A program made the position numbers and the translations under genes. Shown here one piece after another: positions 21,910 to 29,526 of a stretch of 33,612 nucleotides of DNA. Numbering within the stretch: the first letter of the stretch is position 1; each line of letters begins with the position of its first letter. Origin of the DNA: SOIA01 sp964346585 (lineage in GTDB: Bacteria > Acidobacteriota > Aminicenantia > Aminicenantales > Aminicenantaceae); the NCBI GenBank assembly GCA_964346585.1, contig CAYFVQ010000185.1, positions 1 through 33,612 of the forward strand. Direction: 5' to 3'. The notes below the pieces were generated by a model. The model had not been told where the DNA came from. It saw nothing but the letters and a program-made list of their open reading frames with translations, and ran no database searches.

Positions 21910-22380
21910 TTACTTCTGATTCTTTGATGCGCTTTTTGGTTTGAGGATTTTCACCTTCTTGGGCTTCAATTCCGCTTTCTTGGGTAGGGTGACCTTCAGG
22001 ATTCCATTTTCACTCTCTGCTTTAATTTTATTCTGGTCGATGTTCTGAGGAAGTGTGAAAGATCTGTAGAACGAACCGTATGATCGTTCGATTCTGTGAT
22101 AATTCTCTTCCTTTGTTTCCTTTTCGAGCTTTCTGTCGCCTTTGAGAGTGAGCGTGCTGTCCTCGATTTTGAGTTCGATATCATTCTCGTCAACGCCCGG
22201 AAGTTCAGCTTTCATAACCAGCGCGTTTTCTGTCTCGTAGATGTCAACTGAGGGATTCCATGTGCTGGCAACCAAATCCTTTTCTTCTCCTCGAGATGTG
22301 TAAACATCCTCAAAAAGCCGATTCATTCGTTCTCGTAAGGTTGTGAGATCCCTGAAAGGATCCCATCTGATTATATTCAT
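21910..22380 (-). CDS. hsp20: Small heat-shock protein, Hsp20/alpha-crystallin family
   Basis: 156 residues. MNIIRWDPFRDLTTLRERMN is the typical start, then the alpha-crystallin domain (about 45-140) with NPSVDIYETENALVMKAELP, ERSYGSFYRSFTLP and ENGILKVTLPKK. The last residues are a basic KPKS-rich tail with an I-L-K-P segment. It is an ATP-independent holdase in the cytosol. AAGGAGG precedes the ATG. Upstream is a strong promoter carrying two exact 16-nt direct repeats, so it is very likely controlled by a stress repressor. It is a single-gene unit with its own terminator. Confidence 0.96.
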   Translation of the reverse strand: MNIIRWDPFRDLTTLRERMNRLFEDVYTSRGEEKDLVASTWNPSVDIYETENALVMKAELPGVDENDIELKIEDSTLTLKGDRKLEKETKEENYHRIERSYGSFYRSFTLPQNIDQNKIKAESENGILKVTLPKKAELKPKKVKILKPKSASKNQK

Positions 22381-22391
22381 CTTTACCTCCT

Positions 22392-22431
22392 TAATATCTT
22401 AGTGCCTTTATAATATAATATCTTAGTGCCT
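22392..22431 (-). promoter_or_regulatory. Direct-repeat operator over the hsp20 promoter
   Basis: AGGCACTAAGATATTA (minus strand) occurs twice exactly, at 22431-22416 and 22407-22392, spaced 24 bp. One copy lies over the spacer and -10, the other just after the predicted start. It differs from CIRCE (TTAGCACTC/GAGTGCTAA) and from HspR sites. Confidence 0.65.
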
Positions 22432-22440
22432 ATTTGTCAA
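22412..22440 (-). promoter_or_regulatory. Sigma70-like promoter of hsp20
   Basis: Minus strand TTGACA (22440-22435), 17 nt, TATATT (22417-22412). Both boxes are close to consensus. The predicted start is about 25 nt before the ATG. Confidence 0.8.
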
Positions 22441-22465
22441 GTATTTTATAAAAATTTAATTGTAA

Positions 22466-22675
22466 TTGGGGACGTTCCCCAATTTAATTGGGGACGTTCC
22501 CCAAGGTACCACCTTAGCTTTTTTGGGGCTTAAGCAGCCTAGAAGATGAGATATTGTATGTGATATATGGGGATGTTCCCTAAGTATATGGGGACGTCCC
22601 CCAGGGGGACACCTCTTTATTTCGAAATCGAGTTTGCAGGAGTAAAGAGATATCCCCCTGAGGAACATCCCCAAT
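22466..22675. repeat. Cluster of GGGGACGTTCCCC palindromes
   Basis: GGGGACGTTCCCC occurs at 22468-22480 and 22490-22502 in a 22-bp tandem. Variants follow at 22569-22580 (GGGGATGTTCCC) and 22590-22601 (GGGGACGTCCCC). A matching inverted arm near 22645-22672 (TAAAGAGATATCCCCCTGAGG) pairs with CAGGGGGACACCTCTTTA at 22602-22620. No protein is encoded. Together with 22676-22893 this fills the roughly 500-bp gap between hsp20 and rsmI. Confidence 0.75.
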
Positions 22676-22763
22676 TCTTAACTTTTCTTGGCGCTTAAGT
22701 AGCCTATTGGATGTAATAGTGTTTGGGGAAAGCACCTCACTTCCATATTATGATGGGATCTCA

Positions 22764-22869
22764 GGGATTCATATGATGAGAATGGGTGTTTTTCTAGGGA
22801 ACGTCGTTTTATCTTTTGATTGTGATTTAGGGATTAATATGACGAGATTGGGTGTTCCCTTGGGGAACG
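22764..22869. repeat. 40-nt imperfect direct repeat
   Basis: A 40-nt unit starting GGGATTCATATGATGAGA at 22764 recurs at 22830 as GGGATTAATATGACGAGA, each ending near GGGAACG. The spacing is 66 bp. GCTTAAGCAGCCTA and GCTTAAGTAGCCTA near 22530 and 22693 also repeat. The stretch looks like nested, decaying copies of one element. Confidence 0.65.
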
Positions 22870-22893
22870 ACTCTAATGACTCCCCCTAATGAC

Positions 22894-23595
22894 TCACTCA
22901 GATCCTTGGATAAGGACAGTGGCTTCTCCCTTCAACTCTCTTTTTTTCAGGCGGATAATCAGTTCTTCGACTGTTCCCCTGATAAACTCCTCATGAACTT
23001 TTGTCAGTTCTCTGGCAATAACCACTTGTCTGTTTCCTAAAGTTTCTAGGGCAGTTTGGAGAAAAGAACAGAACCTTCTGGTTGGAAGATAGAACACAAG
23101 AGTTGATTTCTCGTTTTTCAAGGAGGAAAGAAGCTTTTTTGTAGCCACTTTCTTTGGGGAAGGAAACCCGAGGAAGATGAATCGATGGGTTGGAAGTCCA
23201 GAGGCAGAAAGGGCGGCTGTCAGGGCTGAGGCACCAGGAATGGGGATAATTTGTATTCCCTGGTCAATGGCTTCCCTGATAAGCGGATAACCAGGATCAG
23301 AGATACCAGGCGTCCCAGAGTCAGTGACCAGAGCTACGTCCTTTCCCTTTTTGAGTTGACTGATGATTTGCGGTGTTTTCTGACTCTCCCTGGGATGATA
23401 ATAGCTTATGAGGGATTTTTTTATGTTGTATTTTGTCAGGAGTTTTCTTGTCTGGCGGGTATCCTCGCAAGCGATGAGAGATACATCTTCGAGGATTCTC
23501 AGTGCGCGGAATGTCAGGTCTTCGAGATTCCCTATAGGGGTGGCCACCACAAAAAGGGTTCCCCAACGCTTATTTCCAGAATCTTCCGCCCGCAT
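22894..23595 (-). CDS. rsmI: 16S rRNA 2'-O-ribose C1402 methyltransferase
   Basis: 233 residues, slightly shorter than usual. LFVVATPIGNLEDLTFRALR, IACEDTRQTRKLL, VTDSGTPGISDPGYPLI, PIPGASALTAALSASGLP and FLGFPSPKK are signature RsmI stretches of the tetrapyrrole-methylase fold. It methylates C1402 in 16S rRNA, tuning the decoding site. The C-terminal end after EATVLIQG is brief, so the small helical extension of E. coli RsmI is lacking. It follows nadE with only 3 bp between, forming an operon. Confidence 0.95.
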   Translation of the reverse strand: MRAEDSGNKRWGTLFVVATPIGNLEDLTFRALRILEDVSLIACEDTRQTRKLLTKYNIKKSLISYYHPRESQKTPQIISQLKKGKDVALVTDSGTPGISDPGYPLIREAIDQGIQIIPIPGASALTAALSASGLPTHRFIFLGFPSPKKVATKKLLSSLKNEKSTLVFYLPTRRFCSFLQTALETLGNRQVVIARELTKVHEEFIRGTVEELIIRLKKRELKGEATVLIQGSE

Positions 23596-23598
23596 GAC

Positions 23599-24411
23599 CT
23601 ATCTGTCCCAATCATACGGATAGAGAAAGTCGTGGCCAACCGTTCGGGAGGAAATTTTGGGTATGGGAGGGAGTTTTCTCTTGAATTCAGAATTTTTGAT
23701 CAACCGTATGATTTTTTCAACCGCCTCCCTCTTGAATCCTTGGGCGATGACTTCTTTTTTTGGTATCCTCTTGTCCACTAATTGAAAGAGGATTTTATCT
23801 ATTTCGTCATATGTGAGGCCGAGTTCCTTTTCGTCCGTCTGACCACTCCATAGACCGGCTGAAGGAGTTTTCTTCATGATTTTATCGGGCACTCCCAGGT
23901 GTTGGGCCAGCTGCCTGATCTGTGTTTTGTACAGGTCTCCTAGAGGATTAATTGCGCAAGCCATGTCTCCGTGGATGGTTCCGTAACCCAGGAGCAGCTC
24001 TGTTTTGTTGCTCGTACCTAAAATCAAGGCTTTTTCCCGTGAAGAAAAATCGTAGAGGATGGACATCCTTTCCCTGGCCATCTTGTTTCCTTTTTCAATC
24101 CGACTTTGCGTCGGATACTTAGAAAAATACGCATCGACCATGGGAGAGATGTCTATTGTTTTTGATTTTAAACCCAGATTCTGAGCGATTTCATGGGCAT
24201 CCTTTACATCCTTGCTGAAGGATTTTCCGTAAGGAAGGATGAGAGCCATTACATTGCTGGGCTTCAACGCCTTTGCGGCGAGAAAAGCGCCAACAGTGGA
24301 GTCGAGCCCCCCGGATAGGCCCAAGATTCCCTTTTTGTAGTTGAACTTATAGAGTTCATCCTTGATGAACGCGGTGAGAATTTTTTCGACAAAAGGCCCG
24401 TTAATCTTCAT
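23599..24411 (-). CDS. nadE: NAD+ synthetase, synthetase domain only
   Basis: 270 residues from ATG at 24411. The PP-loop SGGLDST is near residue 33, and GTSNKTELLLGYGTIHGD and GLWSGQTDEKELG complete the ATP/deamido-NAD site. It adenylates deamido-NAD and amidates it to NAD. It has no glutaminase domain; that function is probably supplied by the C-N hydrolase gene immediately upstream, which overlaps it by 11 bp. A TTG at 24423 is an alternative start, but AGGA close to the ATG and the normal MKI opening favour 24411. Confidence 0.93.
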   Translation of the reverse strand: MKINGPFVEKILTAFIKDELYKFNYKKGILGLSGGLDSTVGAFLAAKALKPSNVMALILPYGKSFSKDVKDAHEIAQNLGLKSKTIDISPMVDAYFSKYPTQSRIEKGNKMARERMSILYDFSSREKALILGTSNKTELLLGYGTIHGDMACAINPLGDLYKTQIRQLAQHLGVPDKIMKKTPSAGLWSGQTDEKELGLTYDEIDKILFQLVDKRIPKKEVIAQGFKREAVEKIIRLIKNSEFKRKLPPIPKISSRTVGHDFLYPYDWDR

Positions 24412-25249
24412 ATTTCCTGACAATCCTTTTTAGGGCTTCGAGTATGATTTCAGGTTTGTCATCCCTTTTATAAGGCCATTTTTTTCGGATTTCGCGGACT
24501 TCGTCCAGATTGATTTCGTAAAAAAGGAAATCCTGATCGACATAAGCGGCCCGGGCAATCATCTCTCCTGCTGGATTGAATATGAATGAGCCGCCCGCAA
24601 AGTGTTTTCCATCTTCAAACCCAACCCTGTTGCAGTAAATCAGAAACACCGTTGAGAAGCGTGAGATCGTTTCGCCCATAATCTCCCACATTCGGCTTGT
24701 TTCATAAGCCTCCTCTTGTGCGGTTCCTCGTCCTGGGGCCGCACTAATGACGATAATGATTTCAGCTCCGCCTGCGAAGAGAAGGTAGCTGGCCCCATAG
24801 CTGAGGAAGTCCCTGCAAATCATCATTCCTGCGTTTCCGAAAGGTGTAGGAAAGATGTGGAAGTTTTTGCCCTGAGCATAAAATCTTGCTTCATCGAACA
24901 TCCCGAATGTGGGAAGAAAGACCTTTCTGTGGATATGAAGAATTTTCCCCTTAGATAAAAACGCAGCAGAATTGTAAAAAAGTCCTTTCTCCATTTCTTC
25001 AACGAACCCCACGACAAGGGAGATCTCACGGCTTTTCGCTATGAGTTCCTTGAAAATCGGGTTTTTTCCAGGGACAATAGACATATCATCGACCATATCC
25101 ATAAGAGTGTAACCGGTGAGGCTGAGTTCAGGAAAGATCAGAAGGTCAGCCTTTTTCTTTTTTGCTTTTTCGATTGACTGGATATGAAGGTCAAGATTTT
25201 TTCTCAAATTGCCCAAATGGGGAGAGATTTGAGCCAGGGCGACTTTCAT
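24401..25249 (-). CDS. Nitrilase-family C-N hydrolase, probable glutaminase partner of NadE
   Basis: 282 residues. The Glu-Lys-Cys triad of the family is visible: E41 in FPELSLTGY, K109 in HRKVFLPTFGMFDE and C145 in MMICRDFLSYG. The KVFLPTFGMFDEARFY wording is that of the glutaminase domain of glutamine-dependent NAD synthetases, which is normally fused N-terminal to the synthetase. Here the two parts are adjacent overlapping genes in the same order, so I infer a split two-subunit glutamine-dependent NAD synthetase. Alternative: an independent amidase. No clear Shine-Dalgarno is seen before the ATG. Confidence 0.88.
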   Translation of the reverse strand: MKVALAQISPHLGNLRKNLDLHIQSIEKAKKKKADLLIFPELSLTGYTLMDMVDDMSIVPGKNPIFKELIAKSREISLVVGFVEEMEKGLFYNSAAFLSKGKILHIHRKVFLPTFGMFDEARFYAQGKNFHIFPTPFGNAGMMICRDFLSYGASYLLFAGGAEIIIVISAAPGRGTAQEEAYETSRMWEIMGETISRFSTVFLIYCNRVGFEDGKHFAGGSFIFNPAGEMIARAAYVDQDFLFYEINLDEVREIRKKWPYKRDDKPEIILEALKRIVRKYED

Positions 25250-25293
25250 GGAGGAAAAGTTACCACAATTTCATCGGCTTTTCAAACAGCATT

Positions 25294-25496
25294 GGGGGGA
25301 CGTTCCCTAAGGTAACACCCTATCTCTTTTTGTTAACATTTAATGTTTTATCGGAAGATAGAGTGTCCCCTTAGGGAACATCCCCAAAGACACCCTGTCT
25401 CAATTTATTGGAATTTAAAGTTTTATCAGGAGCTAAGGTGTCCCCTTAGGGAACGTCCCCAATTGACGTCCCCAATTGACCAATTGACCAATTAAG
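25294..25496. repeat. GGGGACGTTCCC palindrome with 71-nt tandem duplication
   Basis: GGGGGGACGTTCCCTAAGG (from 25294) pairs with TTAGGGAACATCCCC (25371-25385). A 71-nt unit beginning ACACCCT at 25315 repeats at 25390, each ending TCCCCTTAGGGAAC(A/G)TCCCC, so the period is 75 bp. Three short AATTGAC-type repeats follow at 25461-25492. Together they fill the 324-bp gap between the nitrilase gene and the DUF4388-like gene; nothing protein-coding is seen. Confidence 0.75.
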
Positions 25497-25573
25497 AATT
25501 ATTTTTTTAGTTCACATCTTGTATTTTTTTTTGCATTGTGATTTTATTTTAAAGATAATATTACCTATCCCAA

Positions 25574-27151
25574 ATGGAACATATCGGATATTTCCTCAGA
25601 GACATTCATTTCAGAAAAAAGAACGGGTGTCTAGTCTATAAACAGAAAGGACTCCAGAAATATCTCTTCTTCCAGAAGGGAATTTTAGTAATGGTCAAGA
25701 CCACGCAGCCCCAGGAGCTTCTTGGAGAGATCCTGCTTAAACTGGGGAAGATATCTGTCGAAACATTTAAGAAGATCGACCAGTACATCGACCCGACACA
25801 GAGCATCGGAAAAACACTGATCAAAGAAGGCCTTCTCACCAAGGAAGATTTGAATGATGGCCTGATGTTCCAGATGAGAGAAGTTACTTTGAACATTTTC
25901 CCTCTTTTTGGCGGAAAATTTGAGTTTCAAGTGAGAAGTGATCTCAGTAAAAAGAGATTCGAATACAAAATGGATGTTCCCGATTTGATCGAGGAAGGCA
26001 TCAGGCGCATGGATTACAATCCTGAATTGGAAAATTTTTTGAAGATGAAAATTCCATTTTACAAGAAAACAGATAGTTTGGGCCGCTTGACAACAGAAGA
26101 AAAGGAATTGTTGCGCACAGTTGATGGGAATACATCGGCTGAAAAGCTTTTTCATTCGATGGACTTTCCTCCAGAATATTACTGGAAGAGCCTTTATCTC
26201 TTTTACTGCTTGGAACTCGTCGATGTCAAAGAGGTTAAAGCCGAGGAAGAAGTTCCAGAAAAAGAAAAAAAGCCGATAAAGCCTGTCCCCCCGAAAAAGA
26301 AGAAAGCCAAAAAAGTTTCTGAGCCGGCCAAGGTGATAGCGAAAAAAGAAAAAGTCCTGGAAGAAAAGAAAGAAGAAAAGGTGACCGTTGAAGAAGAAAA
26401 AAAGGCACCAGAGGTTCTTGATGATGAGACAAAGAAGAAAATCGCTGATTTGGAAAAGTTAAGTACAGAGATCGAGTCCATGAATTATTATCAAATTTTA
26501 GATATTGCCAGAGATGCCTCTCATAAAGAGATTAAAAAGTCCTACTTTGAAATGGCACGCAAGTATCATCCAGACCGTTTCGATAGAGAGCTTCCTCAAG
26601 ACTCAAGAGATATGATCGAGGAAGTGTTCGGGCATATCACTCGAGCTTTCCAGACTCTCAACAATGAGAGGGAAAAACAGGATTATGATGCCAAGTTGGA
26701 TGAACCGGAGCAGGTGGACCGGAAGACGTTAGGACAGAAAGCCGATGGTAAGTTCCGGCAGGGAAAAAGCCTGTATAACCGGGGAAAATATGAGGAAGCT
26801 TTGGTCTGTTTTGAGGAAGCGATTCGGATAAAGAGCAATAAAGCAAATTATTTCTTGTTTCTCGCAAAATCTGAGTCTAAAGTTCCCTCCTTTAACGAGA
26901 AAGCAGAAGAGGACTTCCACAAGGCTCTTGAATTAGAGCCCTGGAATGCGGAACTCTTTGTTGCTTTGGGTGAATTTTATAACCAGGAGGGACTTTCTGT
27001 TAAAGCAAAAAAACAATTTAAAAAAGCTTTGGATATAGACCCCGAACATGAGATGGCTCGTAAGGCTTTAGGATTAACAGAAACTTCCAAAAAGAAAAAA
27101 GGATTGAAGGGAGTGCTCCCCTTAAAGAAGAAGAAAAAGAAAAAAACTTAG
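25574..27151 (+). CDS. DUF4388-like / J-domain / TPR regulatory protein
   Basis: 525 residues. Residues 1-120 resemble the DUF4388/PatA-like module (LFFQKGILVMVKT, GEILLKLGKIS, IGKTLIKEGLLT). The middle, 220-300, is a Lys/Glu/Pro-rich charged linker. A DnaJ domain spans about 303-373 with its HPD motif at 332-334 (YYQILDIA, then KYHPDRFD). The end, about 385-500, holds TPR repeats (ALVCFEEAIRIK, DFHKALELEPWNAE, QFKKALDIDPEH) and closes with a run of lysines. It probably recruits Hsp70 to a partner; DUF4388 proteins occur in signalling in deltaproteobacteria and acidobacteria. No Shine-Dalgarno is seen. It converges with ligA, overlapping by 4 bp. Confidence 0.85.
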   Translation: MEHIGYFLRDIHFRKKNGCLVYKQKGLQKYLFFQKGILVMVKTTQPQELLGEILLKLGKISVETFKKIDQYIDPTQSIGKTLIKEGLLTKEDLNDGLMFQMREVTLNIFPLFGGKFEFQVRSDLSKKRFEYKMDVPDLIEEGIRRMDYNPELENFLKMKIPFYKKTDSLGRLTTEEKELLRTVDGNTSAEKLFHSMDFPPEYYWKSLYLFYCLELVDVKEVKAEEEVPEKEKKPIKPVPPKKKKAKKVSEPAKVIAKKEKVLEEKKEEKVTVEEEKKAPEVLDDETKKKIADLEKLSTEIESMNYYQILDIARDASHKEIKKSYFEMARKYHPDRFDRELPQDSRDMIEEVFGHITRAFQTLNNEREKQDYDAKLDEPEQVDRKTLGQKADGKFRQGKSLYNRGKYEEALVCFEEAIRIKSNKANYFLFLAKSESKVPSFNEKAEEDFHKALELEPWNAELFVALGEFYNQEGLSVKAKKQFKKALDIDPEHEMARKALGLTETSKKKKGLKGVLPLKKKKKKKT

Positions 27152-29160
27152 CCTTTCCCAACGAGCTTTGAGAATTCTTTTTCTCCCAGTGTTGGAATCC
27201 CCAGTTTTTGAGCTTTTTCGAGCTTCGAGCCAGGAGACTCGCCCACCACTACATAAGTCGTTTTACGACTGACTGATGAAGTCACGCCTCCCCCCAGATT
27301 TTCGATGGCTTCTTCCGCTTCCTCTCTTGTCAGCTCAGAGAGCTTGCCTGTGAGAACAAAAGTCTGTCCTGACAGAGGAAGTTCGCCCGGTTTTACTTTT
27401 TTTATATAAGAGAATCTTAATCCTGCTTTTTTCAGCTTTTCCATGAGTTCGATATTTTCGGGTTGCTTGAAGAAGAAAACAACGCTCTCAGCCACTTTAG
27501 GCCCAACGTCTTCGACCTGAACGAGTTCCTCTAAAGTCGCTTTGGATAAAATCAAAAGGTCTTTGAATCGAGATGCCAACGCTTGGGCTGTCCGTTCTCC
27601 CACGTATCTTATCCCGAGGGCGAAAATCAGCCGGGGCAGGTCTATCTTTTTTGATTCTTGGATTTCGTCCAGCAGGTTTTGAGAGCTTTTCGAGCCCATC
27701 CTTTCAAGTGATTCCAAATCCTCAAGCTTCAGAGAATAGAGGTCTGGAAGAGTCTTTACGAGGTTTTTATCCACGAGCTGGTCGACCAAGGCCTCTCCTA
27801 AGCCTTCAATGTTCATGGCCCGGCGTGAGGCAAAGTGCAGAAGAGATTCTCCCAGTTTGGCTGGGCAGGAGGGATTCTCACATCGCGAAATCGCTTCGCC
27901 TTCCGGTCTGAAGACGGATGATTGACAGACTGGACATTTGGATGGAAAAACAAACGGGATTTCTTTTCCCGTGCGTCTCTCCTTCATCACGGAGACGACC
28001 TTCGGGATAACATCTCCACTTCGCTCGATGAGAACGTAATCTCCGATCCTTATGTCTTTTCTTTTGATTTCATCTTCATTGTGAAGAGTCGAACGGCTGA
28101 TTGTGATTCCTGAAAGTTTCACAGGGTTCAGTTCAGCCACGGGAGTGAGTGCTCCGGTCCTTCCGACTTGAATCTTGATGTCTTTAATCTGTGTCGTGGC
28201 CTGCCTGGCGGGGAACTTGAACGAGATAGACCATCTGGGAAACTTGGCCGTATGGCCCAGACTACTTTGTTGTCTGGTGGAGTCGACCTTGACCACGACG
28301 CCGTCAACATCATAATCCATGTCGTCTCTCTTCTCACTCCATTCCTTCCAGAAGGAGAGAACTTCCTCTAGAGAAGAGCAGCGTTTGGAGTGGGGGTTGA
28401 TCTTAAAGCCCAGTTCTTTAAGTTTCTGAAGGCTGTTCCATTGACTTTTTTGTTCTTTCCCTTCCGTGAAGATAGAGTAGAGGAACACATCCAGATGTCT
28501 CGAAGCCACTTCTTTTGGGTCGAGAAGCCGGAGAGAACCTGCTGCTGCATTCCTGGGATTAGCAAAGATTTGTTCTCCTTTTTTAGAACGTTCTTGGTTT
28601 ATTTTCCGGAAGGACTGAAAAGGAAGGAAGGCCTCTCCCCGGACTTCGACATCATGGTTTTCCTTGATCCGGAGTGGAAAACTCCGGATCGTTTTGACGT
28701 TGTGGGTCACGTCATCGCCTCTGAATCCGTCTCCTCGTGTCACGGCTCGCGCAAAGTTGCCGTCACGATAGATGACAGATATGCCCAAACCATCTATTTT
28801 GAGTTCAGCTATGTATTCGATTTTTTCATTAGGAATGATTTTCTTTATTCTTTCTTCAAAGTCCTTCAGCTCTTCAAAGCTGTAGCAGTTATCCAGGCTG
28901 AGCATGGGAGTACTGTGTTCAACAGAAACGAATCCAGAGATCGGTTGTTCTCCAACTCTTTGCGTGGGAGATTCAGGTGTGACCAATTCGGGGAACTGGT
29001 TTTCGAGTTCCTCAAGCTCTTTCACAAGCATGTCGAATTCGAAATCGGAGATTTGAGGATCGCTGTCGACGTAATATTTTTTTTCGTGATAGGTGATTTC
29101 TTTTTTTAATTGTTTAATCTTTTGTTCTGCCTGCTTGAGGGAAAGATGTTTGGCGCTCAT
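27148..29160 (-). CDS. ligA: NAD-dependent DNA ligase LigA
   Basis: 670 residues, full length. The order is domain Ia, adenylation domain with the active lysine K121 in AELKIDGLG, OB fold, a four-cysteine zinc finger (CPVC, CENPSC), helix-hairpin-helix repeats (ALGIRYVGERTA, LVQVEDVGPKVAES) and a C-terminal BRCT domain (LSGQTFVLTGKL, SRKTTYVVVGESPGSKLEKA). It seals nicks in replication and repair using NAD. The ATG follows CTGGGG. It is a single-gene unit whose 3' end meets the DUF4388-like gene with a 4-bp overlap, so the two messages are antisense at their ends. Confidence 0.98.
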   Translation of the reverse strand: MSAKHLSLKQAEQKIKQLKKEITYHEKKYYVDSDPQISDFEFDMLVKELEELENQFPELVTPESPTQRVGEQPISGFVSVEHSTPMLSLDNCYSFEELKDFEERIKKIIPNEKIEYIAELKIDGLGISVIYRDGNFARAVTRGDGFRGDDVTHNVKTIRSFPLRIKENHDVEVRGEAFLPFQSFRKINQERSKKGEQIFANPRNAAAGSLRLLDPKEVASRHLDVFLYSIFTEGKEQKSQWNSLQKLKELGFKINPHSKRCSSLEEVLSFWKEWSEKRDDMDYDVDGVVVKVDSTRQQSSLGHTAKFPRWSISFKFPARQATTQIKDIKIQVGRTGALTPVAELNPVKLSGITISRSTLHNEDEIKRKDIRIGDYVLIERSGDVIPKVVSVMKERRTGKEIPFVFPSKCPVCQSSVFRPEGEAISRCENPSCPAKLGESLLHFASRRAMNIEGLGEALVDQLVDKNLVKTLPDLYSLKLEDLESLERMGSKSSQNLLDEIQESKKIDLPRLIFALGIRYVGERTAQALASRFKDLLILSKATLEELVQVEDVGPKVAESVVFFFKQPENIELMEKLKKAGLRFSYIKKVKPGELPLSGQTFVLTGKLSELTREEAEEAIENLGGGVTSSVSRKTTYVVVGESPGSKLEKAQKLGIPTLGEKEFSKLVGKG

Positions 29161-29210
29161 GGACCCCAGTTTGATATCAGAAGAAAAATGATAAAAAAGT
29201 AAAAAAGGGT

Positions 29211-29320
29211 AAAAAAGGGGACAGGCCCCTTTTTTTCAGGGACTGTCCCTTTCAGTCCTTTTGTTGAGGAAGATAGGGGCTGTCCCTCTTCTCGAAAAAA
29301 AAGGGGCCTGTCCCCTTTTT
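29211..29320. repeat. Palindromic element, GGGGACAGGCCCC family
   Basis: GGGGACAGGCCCCTTTTTTTC (29217-29237) pairs with GAAAAAAAAGGGGCCTGTCCCC (29294-29315), differing by one base in the T-run. Each arm is also self-complementary (GGGGACAGGCCCC). Inner GGGACTGTCCC and GGGGCTGTCCC copies lie between. The rest of 29161-29526 holds no gene I can support. Confidence 0.75.
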
Positions 29321-29526
29321 TTTCATAGCTCCCTTTGTAGGTCGCTTCTTCCATTCTTGTGTCTATGAGGATAATATAACAGGAACGGGAAAAGTTCAAT
29401 TGACAATTCATGGCTGAAAATCAGGAGTAGTTTGTGGAGCCGAATCTTTATTTTCTGTTGTCAGAAAGGATGAGATTCTGGCTTTGAAGTTGGCTTCTTC
29501 CGAATCCAAGCAGGGCTCAGTGAATT

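Noticed and set aside
22466..25496. CRISPR array
   Set aside because: The repeats are palindromic and irregularly spaced, lack unique spacers of constant size, and no cas gene is near.
28390..29109. Plus-strand ORF of 239 codons
   Set aside because: Lies wholly antisense to ligA, has no recognisable motif, and ligA is complete and well conserved here.
29157..29411. Minus-strand ORF of 84 codons
   Set aside because: It is built mostly from the GGGGACAGGCCCC repeat read as protein, has low complexity and no ribosome site.
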